Below, piece by piece: positions 48,014 through 57,448 of a stretch of 64,000 bases of DNA. The DNA is from Atopobium sp. UBA1382 (GTDB lineage Bacteria > Actinomycetota > Coriobacteriia > Coriobacteriales > Atopobiaceae). The stretch lies in NCBI GenBank assembly GCA_002305805.1, contig DBQY01000021.1, forward strand, positions 24,463-88,462, written 5' to 3'. Both the position numbers and the translations under genes were made by a program. Below the pieces are notes generated by a model. That model was not told where the DNA came from. It saw nothing but the letters and a program-made list of their open reading frames with translations, and made no database searches. Position 1 is the stretch's first letter; each line of letters starts with the position of its first letter.

Positions 48014-49459
48014 CTACAGCAGACCCGCAAGGTTGCCGCGGTCACGTGCCTCGTCCAGCAGGTGCTTGAACACACGGTCGCCGTGCAGTCCATCGTGCTC
48101 GAACTCGTTGGTGACCCAGGCGTGGCTCGTGCCCACGCGGGAGAGCGTGTCAAGCTGCAGGCCGGAGTCAACGTAGAGGTCGTCGAAATAGACGGCCGCC
48201 TGGAGCGGGGTCTCGTTCGCGGCAAGCCGCGCCTCGTCGTAGAGCCGACCGAAGCTCGTGTCGCGCATGAGCTCCCCCATCGCGCCCGCAAACGGCGCCA
48301 GCTCCGGCATCTCCTCGAACATCCACGGGAAGCACGCCTCGCCGGTGAGCATGAGCGGCCGGGCGTCCGGCGAGAACTCAGGGCGACCTGCCCACGCGCG
48401 CTCCGCAGCCCACGCGATCGGCCGGGCCAGCTCGCCGTCGGCGTAGATGAGCTCCTGGAGCACCCAGTAGAGCGGGTTCGAGACCACGTTGGTGGCCTCC
48501 CACGCCCCGGCGAGAAACGCCGGCGAGACCTCGACCTTCTCGGCATTGCCGCCCGCCGCGGCGAGGGCCGCGTCCGCGGAGCCGTCACCAGCCGTGAAGG
48601 CCAGGTCGAGCAAGTTGTGCAGACGCTCGTGGCCCGGCTTCATGCCAAGGACCTGTCCCAGCGACTGCAGGCGGCGCGGCGAGAGCGACGAGCCGTCCGG
48701 AAGGCGAACGTCACCAGCAGAGACGCGCTCGGCGAGAAGCGCGAGGCGCGCGGAGTCCTCCGGGTAGCGCTCGTAGAGCAGGCGGGTCTTCGCTGCCATG
48801 CGCGGGAACGTGCACGCGTAGACCTCGTCGGCGCTCGCCGGGACGTGCGGGATGCCACCGCAGGTGAAACTCGCCGCAACCGCCCCCGGGAACGTGGAGA
48901 GGTAGGCGAGCGTGAGAAAGCCCCCGTAGCTCTGTCCGAGCGTGATCCAGCGCGCGCCGCCGAGCTCGGCGAGGCGCAGGTACTCGAAGTCGCGCACGAT
49001 CGAGTCCGCGAGAAAGCGCTTGAGGAAGCGGGCCTGGGCCGCCGCATCGCCCTCGCGCGCGATCGTGGCGCAGTCCACGCGCGACGAGCGTCCGGTACCG
49101 CGCTGGTCGGGCAGGATCACGCGGAAGTGGCGCACCGCCTCCGCGACCCAGCCGTCGCTTGTGGGCGAGGTGAGGCGTGGACCGGCGCCGCCGGGGCCAC
49201 CCTGGAGAAAGACGAGGTACGGCAGGTCGCGCCCCACGTTCTCCGGCGAGCAGACCACGCGGTAGAAGAGGCGCAGCGAGCGGCCCTCGAAGGCGGGGTC
49301 GCACTTCTCGGCTGCCGACGCTTCCACCAGCGGCGAGCTCGGGGCACTCGGGACGCCCGCGAGGCGAGACGGTGACGTGCCCCGCCAGTCGAGCGGGACG
49401 TCGATCGCATGGTCCTCAACGGCGAGGCCGGGCAGGTAGTAGCTTGTTAGGAGCGCCAT
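48014..49459 (-). CDS. alpha/beta hydrolase, proline iminopeptidase-like (peptidase S33)
   Basis: 481 residues. The nucleophile elbow GQSYGG, oxyanion HGGP-type loop FLQGGPGGAGPRL and DQRGTGRSSRV mark the prolyl aminopeptidase branch of the alpha/beta hydrolases, which removes N-terminal proline from peptides. The large insertion between the core blocks and the final histidine context (WVTNEFEHDGLHGDRVF) fit the family of about 450 residues. The ATG at 49459, behind GGGGGA, gives MALLTSYYLPGL. Peptide scavenging suits an amino-acid-fermenting host. Confidence 0.88.
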   Translation of the reverse strand: MALLTSYYLPGLAVEDHAIDVPLDWRGTSPSRLAGVPSAPSSPLVEASAAEKCDPAFEGRSLRLFYRVVCSPENVGRDLPYLVFLQGGPGGAGPRLTSPTSDGWVAEAVRHFRVILPDQRGTGRSSRVDCATIAREGDAAAQARFLKRFLADSIVRDFEYLRLAELGGARWITLGQSYGGFLTLAYLSTFPGAVAASFTCGGIPHVPASADEVYACTFPRMAAKTRLLYERYPEDSARLALLAERVSAGDVRLPDGSSLSPRRLQSLGQVLGMKPGHERLHNLLDLAFTAGDGSADAALAAAGGNAEKVEVSPAFLAGAWEATNVVSNPLYWVLQELIYADGELARPIAWAAERAWAGRPEFSPDARPLMLTGEACFPWMFEEMPELAPFAGAMGELMRDTSFGRLYDEARLAANETPLQAAVYFDDLYVDSGLQLDTLSRVGTSHAWVTNEFEHDGLHGDRVFKHLLDEARDRGNLAGLL

Positions 49460-49566
49460 GGGTCCCCCTGTTGGTGTTAGTACGACTGTTGATGCCATGA
49501 ACTACGTGGTTTTGAGTTTTTCACCCCTGCCGTGTTTCTCGCAAGCCCAGATTCGAGAGATGGCAC

Positions 49567-49722
49567 GAGGTTTTGGGGCTAAACTTTTATGCACCGATTA
49601 AACTATTGGTGCAAAACCATGCCAAACGTGACGCAGGCAAGCGATTTTGTCCGCAAACGGGCCCCGTTAGGCTGCACGCACGCCTTGGACATAAAACTTG
49701 TTGCCCAAAACCTAGCGGGAGC
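49567..49722. repeat. diverged copy of the GGTTTTGGGCAACAA repeat family
   Basis: It lies in the 342-base gap between the hydrolase gene and asd. One end reads GGTTTTGGGGCTAAACTTTTATG and the other, inverted, GGTTTTGGGCAACAAGTTTTATG. An inner partial copy (TGGTTTTGCACCAATAGTTT, minus strand) is also present. The interior differs from the copies at 55.9 and 57.5 kb. I see no gene here. Confidence 0.55.
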
Positions 49723-49763
49723 GCCGCGAGGACCAGACGGCTGCGCGAAAGCCGAGAAAAGCA

Positions 49764-49789
49764 GGGGGCCGAGAAGAACCTCGACCCCC
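49764..49789 (-). terminator. terminator of asd
   Basis: A GGGGG.CGAG/CTCG.CCCCC hairpin followed on the minus strand by TGCTTTTC, directly after the asd stop. Confidence 0.6.
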
Positions 49790-49801
49790 GCGTTCTTCTC
49801 C

Positions 49802-50812
49802 CTAGACCAGGTGCTCCGCGATCTGCACGGCGTTGGTGGCAGCGCCCTTGCGGATCTGGTCGCCGCAGCACCAGAACGTGAGCGCACTCACGCCCTCGGG
49901 CGCGGAGAGGTCGCGCCTCAGGCGGCCGACCCAGATGAGGTCCTGGTCGGAGGTCTCGAGCGGCATGGGGTAGCGGCTCGCCGCCGGCTCGTCCACCACT
50001 TTCACGCCCGACGCAACCTCGAGCGCGGCGCGCGCCTCCTCCACGGAGATAGGCCGCTCGAACTCGGCCGTGATGGACTCGGAGTGCGAGCGCACCACGG
50101 GCACGCGCACGCAGGTGCAGTTCACGCGCAGCTCGGGAAGGTGCATGATCTTGCGGCCCTCGTTGAGCATCTTCATCTCCTCGGAGGTGTATCCCTCCTC
50201 GTTGAAGCCACCAATCTGCGGGATGAGGTTCTCCGCGAGCTGATACTGGAAGGGCTTGCTCTCCCCCACCGGCTCGCCGGCAGCCACGCAGCCGATCTCG
50301 CGCACGAGCTCGTCGAGGCCGGGCTTGCCGGCGCCAGACGCCGCCTGGTACGTGGAGACGACGAGGCGCGTCACGCCCGCGAGCTGGTGAAGCGGCCACA
50401 CGGGCACGAGTCCGATGATCGTGGCGCAGTTGGGGTTTGCGATGATACCGTGGTGGCTCGCAATGTCCGCAGCGTTGATCTCCGGCACGACGAGCGGCAC
50501 GTCGGCGTCCATGCGGAAGGCGTGCGAGTTGTCCACGCACACGGCGCCGCGCCTCACGGCCTCCGGCAGCAGGGCGCGCGCCGTTGCGTCGTCTGCGGCG
50601 CCGAGCACGATGTCCACGCCCTCGAAGGCGTCCGCCTCGGCGAGCTGGCACGGCACGTCCTCGCCGCGGAAGCTCACGGGCTTGCCCACGGAGCGCTCGG
50701 ACGCGAGCGGCACCAGGCGCCCGACCGGGAAGTCACGCTCCTCAAGGCACTGGAGCATCTGCTGGCCCACCACGCCGGTGGCGCCGAGGATGGCAACGGT
50801 CTTCTCGCTCAT
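49802..50812 (-). CDS. asd: aspartate-semialdehyde dehydrogenase
   Basis: NADPH-dependent reduction of aspartyl phosphate to the semialdehyde, shared by lysine, threonine, methionine and cell-wall synthesis. 336 residues, with the Rossmann GATGVVGQQM at 10-19, catalytic Cys129 in NPNCATI and the substrate-binding histidine in VVRSHSESI. The ATG at 50812 follows AAAGGAACC. It lies 50 bases downstream of lysC with a palindromic repeat between them. Confidence 0.97.
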   Translation of the reverse strand: MSEKTVAILGATGVVGQQMLQCLEERDFPVGRLVPLASERSVGKPVSFRGEDVPCQLAEADAFEGVDIVLGAADDATARALLPEAVRRGAVCVDNSHAFRMDADVPLVVPEINAADIASHHGIIANPNCATIIGLVPVWPLHQLAGVTRLVVSTYQAASGAGKPGLDELVREIGCVAAGEPVGESKPFQYQLAENLIPQIGGFNEEGYTSEEMKMLNEGRKIMHLPELRVNCTCVRVPVVRSHSESITAEFERPISVEEARAALEVASGVKVVDEPAASRYPMPLETSDQDLIWVGRLRRDLSAPEGVSALTFWCCGDQIRKGAATNAVQIAEHLV

Positions 50813-50842
50813 TGCGGTTCCTTTCTTGTGAGGCGAAATGCT

Positions 50843-50866
50843 GCGAAGGGACTGTCCCTTCGTATC
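50843..50866. repeat. 3'-end palindromic repeat, copy 3
   Basis: CGAAGGGAC/GTCCCTTCG followed by TATC. It overlaps the first two bases of the lysC stop codon, as copies 1 and 2 overlap or adjoin stop codons of their genes. Confidence 0.7.
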
Positions 50867-52196
50867 ATCCGGCGGTAACCATCTCGTCGCGGACGAAGCG
50901 GTCATAGATGACCTGGATGGCGCGGTCGAAGTCCTCGTTGTTGACGCCGAGGATGATCGAGATCTCCTGGGAGCTCTGCGTGATCATGCGGATGTTGACG
51001 CCGGCCTCGCCGAGCGCGCCGAAGATCTTGCCCGAGGTGCCGGAGCGCTTGGACATGTTGCGGCCGACGACGGAGATCAGCGCGAGCTTGTCCACCATCG
51101 TGATGTCGTCCGGCTCCAGCTCGCGGCGGATGTCCGCCACGATCGAGTAGATCGAGTCGCGCACGTCCGCACCGTTGACCACCACGGAGAACGAGTCCAC
51201 GCCCGTGGGGATGTGCTCGACGGAGACGCCGTAGCGCTCGAGGATGGTGAGCGCGCGACGCACAAAGCCCACCTCGTTGGACATGTGCGCCTTCTTGACG
51301 TGCACCGAGATGAAGTCCTTCTTGCCGGCAATACCGGTGATCAGGTGCTCGTCCTCACCGGCGCGGGCGCGCTCGCGGATGATCGTGCCCTCGTCCTGCG
51401 GGCGGTTGGTGTTCTTGATCTGGATCGGGATGTTGACCTCGCGCACCGGGAAGATGGCCTCCTCCTGCAGGACGGAGGCGCCCATGTAGGAGAGCTCGCG
51501 CATCTCGTCGAAGGTGATGCGGCGGATGGAGCGCGGGTGCTCCACGATGCGCGGGTCGGCGGAGAGGAACCCGGAGACGTCGGTCCAGTTCTCATAGAGA
51601 CCCGCGTCGATGCAGCGCGCGAGGATGGCGCCCGTGATGTCGCCGCCGCCGCGCTGGAAGAGCTTGATCTGGCCGTCGACCGTGGCACCGTAGAAGCCCG
51701 GCAGCACGAAGGAGCCCTCGCGCACCATGACGTCCTTGAGGCGCACGGCGGTGCGCTCCATGTCAACCTCGCCGTTGTGGTGGAAGACCACCACGTCGGC
51801 CGCGTCGACGAACGGCATCTGCAGGTACTCTGCCATGAGGTGCGCGGTGAACCACTCGCCGCGGGAGACCACGTACTCGGGCGAGTGCTTCTTGATGTTC
51901 TTGGCAAAGAGCTCGAACTTCTCGTGCACGGGCCACTTGAGGCCAAGCTCATTCGCAATATCGAGGAAGCGCTGCTCGATGTCGGCGAGAAGGGCGGTGC
52001 AGTCCACGTGATACTGGATGTGGGCGTTCACCAGCAGGAGCAGGTCGGTGATCTTGTTGTCGGCGGAGTCGCGCTTGCCGGCGGCGGACACCACCACGAA
52101 GCGGCGGTCGGGGTCCGCCTCGACGATGCCTTTGACCTTGCGGAACTGCTCGGCAGAGGCAACGGAGGAGCCGCCGAACTTTGCGATCTTGATCAT
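50865..52196 (-). CDS. lysC: aspartate kinase
   Basis: Phosphorylates aspartate, the first step of the aspartate family. 443 residues with the kinase signature IKIAKFGGSSVASAEQFRKV, the FQRGGGDITGAILA block and C-terminal ACT domains (LISVVGRNMSKRSGTSGKIFGALGEAGVNIRMITQSS), where feedback inhibition by lysine or threonine usually acts. It starts 18 bases after hom, so hom-lysC-asd form one transcript, the steps being grouped but out of reaction order. Confidence 0.97.
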   Translation of the reverse strand: MIKIAKFGGSSVASAEQFRKVKGIVEADPDRRFVVVSAAGKRDSADNKITDLLLLVNAHIQYHVDCTALLADIEQRFLDIANELGLKWPVHEKFELFAKNIKKHSPEYVVSRGEWFTAHLMAEYLQMPFVDAADVVVFHHNGEVDMERTAVRLKDVMVREGSFVLPGFYGATVDGQIKLFQRGGGDITGAILARCIDAGLYENWTDVSGFLSADPRIVEHPRSIRRITFDEMRELSYMGASVLQEEAIFPVREVNIPIQIKNTNRPQDEGTIIRERARAGEDEHLITGIAGKKDFISVHVKKAHMSNEVGFVRRALTILERYGVSVEHIPTGVDSFSVVVNGADVRDSIYSIVADIRRELEPDDITMVDKLALISVVGRNMSKRSGTSGKIFGALGEAGVNIRMITQSSQEISIILGVNNEDFDRAIQVIYDRFVRDEMVTAG

Positions 52197-52214
52197 GCGT
52201 GAAACCTGGCCTTT

Positions 52215-53345
52215 CTATGCCGCGGGGAGCGCGGCCATGAACGTCGTGGGGTCTGCGGCGAGCGCCTCGTCGAGCAGGACGCGCGCCGCCTCTGCGGTGA
52301 GGTCGCGGACGAGAAGGGCGCCCGGCCCAAACTCCTCCGCCCCGCCGAGCTCCGCGGTCGTGCGCAGCACGTAGTCCGCGCGCAGGAGCGTGGGGTCGTA
52401 GGCGAGCGGCCGCGAGAAGTCGTAGACGGGGCGGCGCGCGCCGCTCGCGCAGTCGAGCACGTCCTGGACGATCGCGTTGCCGGTGGGCAGGCTCCCCGCC
52501 CCCTGGCCGTAGAACTTGAGCTCGCCGACCGTGGTCGCGTCGAGCGTGAGCAGGTTGAAGTTGCCGGGGACGCTGGCCTCGAGCGAGTCGGCAGCCACCG
52601 CGACGGGCTCGACGGCGGCGGCGTAGCGCCCCTCGCTCGTCAGGCCGCGGCCGAGCAGCTTCACCGTGCGGCCGCGCGCGGCAAAGAGCTCGAGGTCCGC
52701 CTTGGTGAGGTTGCGGATGCCCGAGGCGGGGAGGTTCTTCTCGCACGCCACGCCAAAGGCCACGGAGGCCGAGATAATCGTCTTGTTGAGGACGTCGATG
52801 CCGTCGATGTCCGCGGATGGGTCACGCTCGGCAAAGCCCAGGCGCTGCGCCTCGGCGAGCACCACGTCGAACTCGGCGCCCTGCCTGCGCATGGCGTCGA
52901 CGATGTAGTTGGTCGTCCCGTTCATGATGCCCGAGAAGGACGTGACCTCGTCAATCCGCCGGACCTTCTCGACGCTCGCGATCCACGGCACGCCGCCACC
53001 GACGGCAGCCTCCACGAAGAGGCCCGCGCCCGAAGCGACGGACGCCGCCGCGAACTCGGCGAAGTGGGCCGCGACGACCGCCTTGTTGGAGGTGACGACG
53101 TGACGGCCGGACTGAAGCGCTGCCATGATGTAGGTGCGCGCCGGCTCGACGCCGCCCATGCACTCGACGACGAGCTCGATCTTCTCGTCCGCGAGAATCT
53201 CGTCGAAGCTCGAGGTCATGCGGGGGTCGCTCAGGCGGTCGGGCAGCTCGAGGATGTGCGTCACCTCGACGCCGTCCACGTGCTCGGAGATAATCTGGTC
53301 GACTCCGCGGCCAACCGTCCCGTAGCCGAGGATGGCAATCTTCAT
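52215..53345 (-). CDS. hom: homoserine dehydrogenase
   Basis: Reduces aspartate semialdehyde to homoserine. 376 residues: Rossmann ILGYGTVGRGV at the N-terminus, VTSNKAVVA and the family signature AEAQRLGFAERDPSADIDGID with the catalytic lysine in LNKTIISAS. It lacks the C-terminal ACT domain of longer homologues, ending soon after the catalytic domain, so threonine feedback may be absent or weaker here (inference). Its start region faces thrC in the opposite direction with about 100 bases of shared promoter DNA. Confidence 0.95.
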   Translation of the reverse strand: MKIAILGYGTVGRGVDQIISEHVDGVEVTHILELPDRLSDPRMTSSFDEILADEKIELVVECMGGVEPARTYIMAALQSGRHVVTSNKAVVAAHFAEFAAASVASGAGLFVEAAVGGGVPWIASVEKVRRIDEVTSFSGIMNGTTNYIVDAMRRQGAEFDVVLAEAQRLGFAERDPSADIDGIDVLNKTIISASVAFGVACEKNLPASGIRNLTKADLELFAARGRTVKLLGRGLTSEGRYAAAVEPVAVAADSLEASVPGNFNLLTLDATTVGELKFYGQGAGSLPTGNAIVQDVLDCASGARRPVYDFSRPLAYDPTLLRADYVLRTTAELGGAEEFGPGALLVRDLTAEAARVLLDEALAADPTTFMAALPAA

Positions 53346-53447
53346 GGCCGTCCAATCTTTCGAGTGTGTGTCGGTCGGGTCGTGCGCTCCGCGCTGCGGC
53401 TATGATACTGGCATCAGGGCCACTACCGCCTCAACGCAAGGAGCACC

Positions 53448-54929
53448 ATGTCGTTCTATCACAGCACGCGCTCGGTCGCGAATTCCGTAACAAGCAAGCA
53501 AGCTATCCTCTCCGGAATCGCCCCCGACGGAGGCCTCTACGTCTCCGACGAGCTGGGCGACCGCGCGCTTTCGCTCGAGACGGTATGCTCCCAGAACTAC
53601 CACGACACCGCGCGCCTCGTGCTCGGCACGCTGCTGGACGACTACACGGACGACGAGCTCGCGCGCTGCGTCGAGGCCGCCTACGGAAGCCAGTGGGACG
53701 CGCCCGGGATCTGCCCCGTGACCCCGCTCGGCACCGACTGGCTGCTCGAGCTCTACCACGGTCCTACCTGCGCCTTCAAGGACGTGGCACTGCAGATGCT
53801 GCCCCAGCTCATGGGCGTTGCGCGCGGCACGGACGGCGAGAAAATCATGATCGTCACCGCCACCTCCGGGGACACCGGCAAGGCCGCGCTCGACGGCTTC
53901 GCGGGCGTCGAGGGCATGGGCGTCACCGTGTTCTACCCCGCCGGCAAGGTCTCCGACATCCAGCGCCTCCAGATGGTCACGCAGCTCGGTGGCAACGTCG
54001 CCGTGTGCGCGGTCAACGGCACCTTCGACGACTGCCAGGGTCAGGTCAAGCGCGTCTTCGCCGACCGCGAGCTGGCGCAGCGCCTTGCTGAGGACGGCGT
54101 CGTGCTCTCAAGCGCCAACTCGATCAACGTCGGTCGTCTCGCGCCGCAGGTCACCTATTACTTCGACGCCTACGCGCAGCTCGTGCGTCGCGAGGCCATC
54201 CGCCCCGGCGACGAGGTCACCTTCTGCGTGCCCACCGGAAACTTCGGCGACGTCCTCGCCGGCTATTACGCCAAGCGCATGGGCCTGCCGGTCCGTCGCC
54301 TGATCGTCGCCTCCAACGCCAACGACGTCCTGACCGACTTCCTCACCACGGGCACCTACGACCGCAGGCGTGACTTCCACAAGACCATCTCCCCCTCGAT
54401 GGACATCCTCGTGTCCTCCAACCTTGAGCGCCTGCTCTACTTCGCCTCCAACGGAGACTGCGAGCTCGTGGCCTCCCTCATGGCGGACCTTACCGAGAAG
54501 GGCGTCTACACCGTGCCCGAGCGCGTGATGGACGAGATCCGCTCCGTATTCTCCTGCGGGCGTGCCGACGACGCGACGACGCTCGAGACCATCCTCAATA
54601 CCTGGCGCGAGCTCGACGTTCTTATCGACCCGCACACCGCCGTGGCAAAGCACGTGCTCGACGCGACGCCCGCCGACGGAACCGAGCGCGTCTGTCTCTC
54701 CACGGCGAGCCCCTACAAGTTCTGCGCCGACGTCCTGGCGGCGCTGGGCGAGGTCACCGACGGCATGAACGGCTTTGCCTGCATGGACGCGCTCGAACAG
54801 CTCACCGACACCGTTGCGCCGCCGCAGCTCTCTGGCCTGCGCGCCGACGAGGTCCTGCACGACGACGTCTGCGACCCCGAGCGTGTGGGGGCCTTCGTCG
54901 AGTCCGCCTGCGCCCGGGTGTTCCTGTGA
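53448..54929 (+). CDS. thrC: threonine synthase
   Basis: Converts O-phosphohomoserine to threonine with pyridoxal phosphate. 493 residues with the PLP lysine K111 in GPTCAFKDVALQ, phosphate-binding TATSGDTGKAAL and the long family II form (NFGDVLAGYYAKRMGLPVRRLIVASNANDVL). The AAGGAG site is well placed. A TATGAT -10-like box lies at 53401-53406. It overlaps thrB by four bases. Confidence 0.97.
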   Translation: MSFYHSTRSVANSVTSKQAILSGIAPDGGLYVSDELGDRALSLETVCSQNYHDTARLVLGTLLDDYTDDELARCVEAAYGSQWDAPGICPVTPLGTDWLLELYHGPTCAFKDVALQMLPQLMGVARGTDGEKIMIVTATSGDTGKAALDGFAGVEGMGVTVFYPAGKVSDIQRLQMVTQLGGNVAVCAVNGTFDDCQGQVKRVFADRELAQRLAEDGVVLSSANSINVGRLAPQVTYYFDAYAQLVRREAIRPGDEVTFCVPTGNFGDVLAGYYAKRMGLPVRRLIVASNANDVLTDFLTTGTYDRRRDFHKTISPSMDILVSSNLERLLYFASNGDCELVASLMADLTEKGVYTVPERVMDEIRSVFSCGRADDATTLETILNTWRELDVLIDPHTAVAKHVLDATPADGTERVCLSTASPYKFCADVLAALGEVTDGMNGFACMDALEQLTDTVAPPQLSGLRADEVLHDDVCDPERVGAFVESACARVFL

Positions 54930-55834
54930 TCGGGGCGGACGGGAGGGAGCGCCCCGTCGCCATCGTGCGCGTCCCCGCGACGAGCGCGAACGTGGGCGTG
55001 GGTTTTGACTGTCTGGGCATCGCGCTCGACCTCACTGCCACGTTCCTGATGGCGACCTCAGAGCGTCTTGAGATCGTGGGTTGCGAGGAGCGCTTCCGCA
55101 ACGAGGACAACCTCGTGTGGCAGAGCTACCTTGACGCCTGCGGGCGCCTGGGCGTTTCCGCCGCGCCGCTTCACATCACGATTCTCTCTCCCATCCCGCT
55201 CTCGGGCGGCCTGGGGTCGAGTTCCGCCTGCGTGGTCGCCGGCATCGCCGCCGCCATGGCGCTCGCTGGGGACGGGTTTGACCGCGAGCGGGCGCTCGAG
55301 CTCGCCTGCGCCATGGAGGGACACCCTGACAACGTGGCACCCGCCCTGCTCGGCGGGCTCGTGAGCTCCTTCGTGGCCGGCGGGCAGACCACCTCCACAC
55401 GCATGGACGTGGCGGACAACCTGCGCTTCGTTGCCATTGCTCCGCCCTACGAGGTGCGCACCGCGGACGCTCGCCGCGTGCTTCCCGAGGAGGTCTCGCG
55501 CGAGACGGCGGTCTGGCAGATGGGCCGCTGCGTGGCCACGGTGCGCGCGCTCGAGCACGGCGACGCGGAGCTGCTCGGCAGGGCCTGCCACGACCGCCTG
55601 CACGAGCCGTATCGCGCGAAGCTCATCCCGGACTTCGAGGAGCTGCGCACGGCGGCGCTCGATGCCGGCGCCTGCGCGTTCATGATCTCCGGCTCGGGCT
55701 CCACGATGCTCGCCGTTGCCGACGGCGACGACGCCGCCGCCCGCGTCGCCGACGCGCTGTCCGCGACATGCCCCGGCTACTGGCTGCGCACCCTTCCCGC
55801 CAACACCCTCGGCACCACGGTCGAGGTCCACTAG
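54926..55834 (+). CDS. thrB: homoserine kinase
   Basis: A GHMP-family kinase producing O-phosphohomoserine for ThrC. 302 residues with VPATSANVGVGFDCLGIAL near the start, the ATP-binding PLSGGLGSSSACVVAG and the C-terminal FMISGSGSTMLAV. The GTG start overlaps the thrC stop (GTGA), so the two are coupled. With hom, lysC and asd across the divergent promoter, every step from aspartate to threonine is encoded within 6 kb. Confidence 0.97.
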   Translation: MIGADGRERPVAIVRVPATSANVGVGFDCLGIALDLTATFLMATSERLEIVGCEERFRNEDNLVWQSYLDACGRLGVSAAPLHITILSPIPLSGGLGSSSACVVAGIAAAMALAGDGFDRERALELACAMEGHPDNVAPALLGGLVSSFVAGGQTTSTRMDVADNLRFVAIAPPYEVRTADARRVLPEEVSRETAVWQMGRCVATVRALEHGDAELLGRACHDRLHEPYRAKLIPDFEELRTAALDAGACAFMISGSGSTMLAVADGDDAAARVADALSATCPGYWLRTLPANTLGTTVEVH

Positions 55835-56052
55835 CCGCGGTCCTTCTCGCCCGCCCTTCTCGCCCGCCCTTCTCACCCGCCCTTCGCGCCCGTCCGCAAA
55901 CCGGCCCCCAGGTTTTGGGCAACAACTTTGATGCTCCACCGCTTTTCCGTGGGTTTTGCATCAAGGTTGTTGCCCACAACCTTGAGAAGCGTGGTAAATC
56001 CGGTCCAAGACATAAAACCTTTGCCCCAAAACATGGCGAGAAGCCCTCGGAG
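55834..56052. repeat. inverted repeat, left arm (MITE-like family)
   Basis: The core 55910-56033 (124 bases) is the reverse complement of 57467-57590 with about three mismatches. The arms extend further with a 12-base tandem repeat (CCTTCTCGCCCG, about four times at 55840-55890). Inside are three copies of a motif near GGTTTTGGGCAACAA, two in one direction and one inverted, one forming a CAAGGTTGT/ACAACCTTG hairpin. It directly follows the thrB stop. Confidence 0.75.
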
Positions 56053-56097
56053 CCGGCAGTCGAGAAGCACGACGGGCGTGAAAACCCAAAACCGTGG

Positions 56098-57195
56098 CTA
56101 AGCTGCCAGCATGTCGACGGCGCGCATGCGCATGTCATCAAGGTGCCTGAGCAGACGGTTTCGCAGCCTGGCCTGGCATGTCGCAATCCGCGCCCCCGGC
56201 TGCCGCCAGCGCAGGCCCAGCCCTCGTGACACCGACTTTGCGACCTCGTCCATCAGCGGCGCGCGCTCGAGCATGGCGCGGTCGACCTCGATCACCGTCC
56301 AGCCGTCGGCGCCGAGGACGTTCCCTTTGCGCAGGTCGTACGACCTTCGGCTGCGCAGCTTGTGCTGCGACCCCTGGAACTCCGCAACAAGACCGTGCCC
56401 CGTCCACCGCAGGTCGCAGACAAACTCCTCTATGCCAAAGAGCTCCGCAGCCTCCGCCCCGAGCCGTACGCTCGCGTTCAGCGTCGCCGGCGGGAGCCCG
56501 TAGCCGCCCCTGTGACGCGGCATCGTGAGGACCATCGAAAGGACGGCCTCCTCCGGCGAGGCGGCGCCGTCGCGAACGTGCACGAGCGCCGCCCGGGCCC
56601 TCCGCAGGCCCCACGGCATTCCCTCCCCGCGCTCGGTCCTAAGCTCCTCAAGGCGGTCGAGAAACCCCTCGATGCGTGACACCGTGGTCAGCGCGGGGCA
56701 GTTGCAAAAGCCATGCTCGCCCATGCCGTGCGCAAAGTAGCCACACAGCTCGTGGCCGTACAGGATGAGCAGCTCCTCGCTGAGGATGCGCGACATCTGC
56801 AGGAAGGTGAGCTCCGGACACGTCACCATGACCCCCTCGCCGAGCTCGAAGAACGAGCCGACGGGGTACGAGCCGGTCATGAGATGGCACCTTGCGCCCG
56901 CCAGGAAGCGCCGCCCCCTCTGACGGGAAACGCAAAGATCAAGCGTGGACGGGCATTCGTCGAGCGTGATCCGGACATGTGCGGCACGCGCGCCGTCAAG
57001 GGATTCCGGAACCGTGCTCGCACGGGTCCGTCGGGGCATGGACCCCAGCTCGATGCCGGCGCCCCGTTCAAAGAGGATGCGCACGAGCAGCGGGGGACGC
57101 GTCGGCGTGGGCGGATTGTCCACCGCCACGCGCCGGCCAACGGTCCGCCACACCTGCTGCGCGGCCTCGAATCCCAATAGCAGCCTCTCACTCAT
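56098..57195 (-). CDS. protein with DUF559/Vsr-like nuclease-fold C-terminus
   Basis: 365 residues. The C-terminal 110 residues show the pattern of DUF559-type endonucleases: D261 in CDLRWTGHG, E272 and Q274 in AEFQGSQH with H278, then DLRKGNVLGADGWTVIEVD. The N-terminal 250 residues are unrecognised; they contain a cysteine-rich stretch (GHELCGYFAHGMGEHGFCNCPAL). The ATG at 57195 is preferred for its GGGGAG site. The gene sits alone between inverted repeats of about 200 bp, a layout that suggests a captured or mobile gene. The nuclease fold is inferred from motif spacing. Confidence 0.7.
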   Translation of the reverse strand: MSERLLLGFEAAQQVWRTVGRRVAVDNPPTPTRPPLLVRILFERGAGIELGSMPRRTRASTVPESLDGARAAHVRITLDECPSTLDLCVSRQRGRRFLAGARCHLMTGSYPVGSFFELGEGVMVTCPELTFLQMSRILSEELLILYGHELCGYFAHGMGEHGFCNCPALTTVSRIEGFLDRLEELRTERGEGMPWGLRRARAALVHVRDGAASPEEAVLSMVLTMPRHRGGYGLPPATLNASVRLGAEAAELFGIEEFVCDLRWTGHGLVAEFQGSQHKLRSRRSYDLRKGNVLGADGWTVIEVDRAMLERAPLMDEVAKSVSRGLGLRWRQPGARIATCQARLRNRLLRHLDDMRMRAVDMLAA

Positions 57196-57448
57196 CGTCT
57201 CCCCTCTCGCCCGTGATGCCCGCAGCATATTCGCTGGGCGCAACTCACGCGGAGGGGGCTAGCCGAAAGTTAGGCGTCAGCCTGCTGTAATGTTGTACTT
57301 TGCTGAGTCAGCGCTTTGTTTGGTTGCGATTCGTATGCCTTGCGTTGCCCTCATTGACGTGAAGTGCCCCGTCTTCATCGACTCTCCAGATTGGCAAGAA
57401 ACACAACCTTTTGGGGAAACGCCTCGCGCGGGCGCGACGCATGAACGA

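Noticed and set aside
53346..53447. Riboswitch or T-box in the hom/thrC divergent region
   Set aside because: The region is only about 100 bases and shows neither a T-box motif nor a recognisable lysine or SAM riboswitch core.
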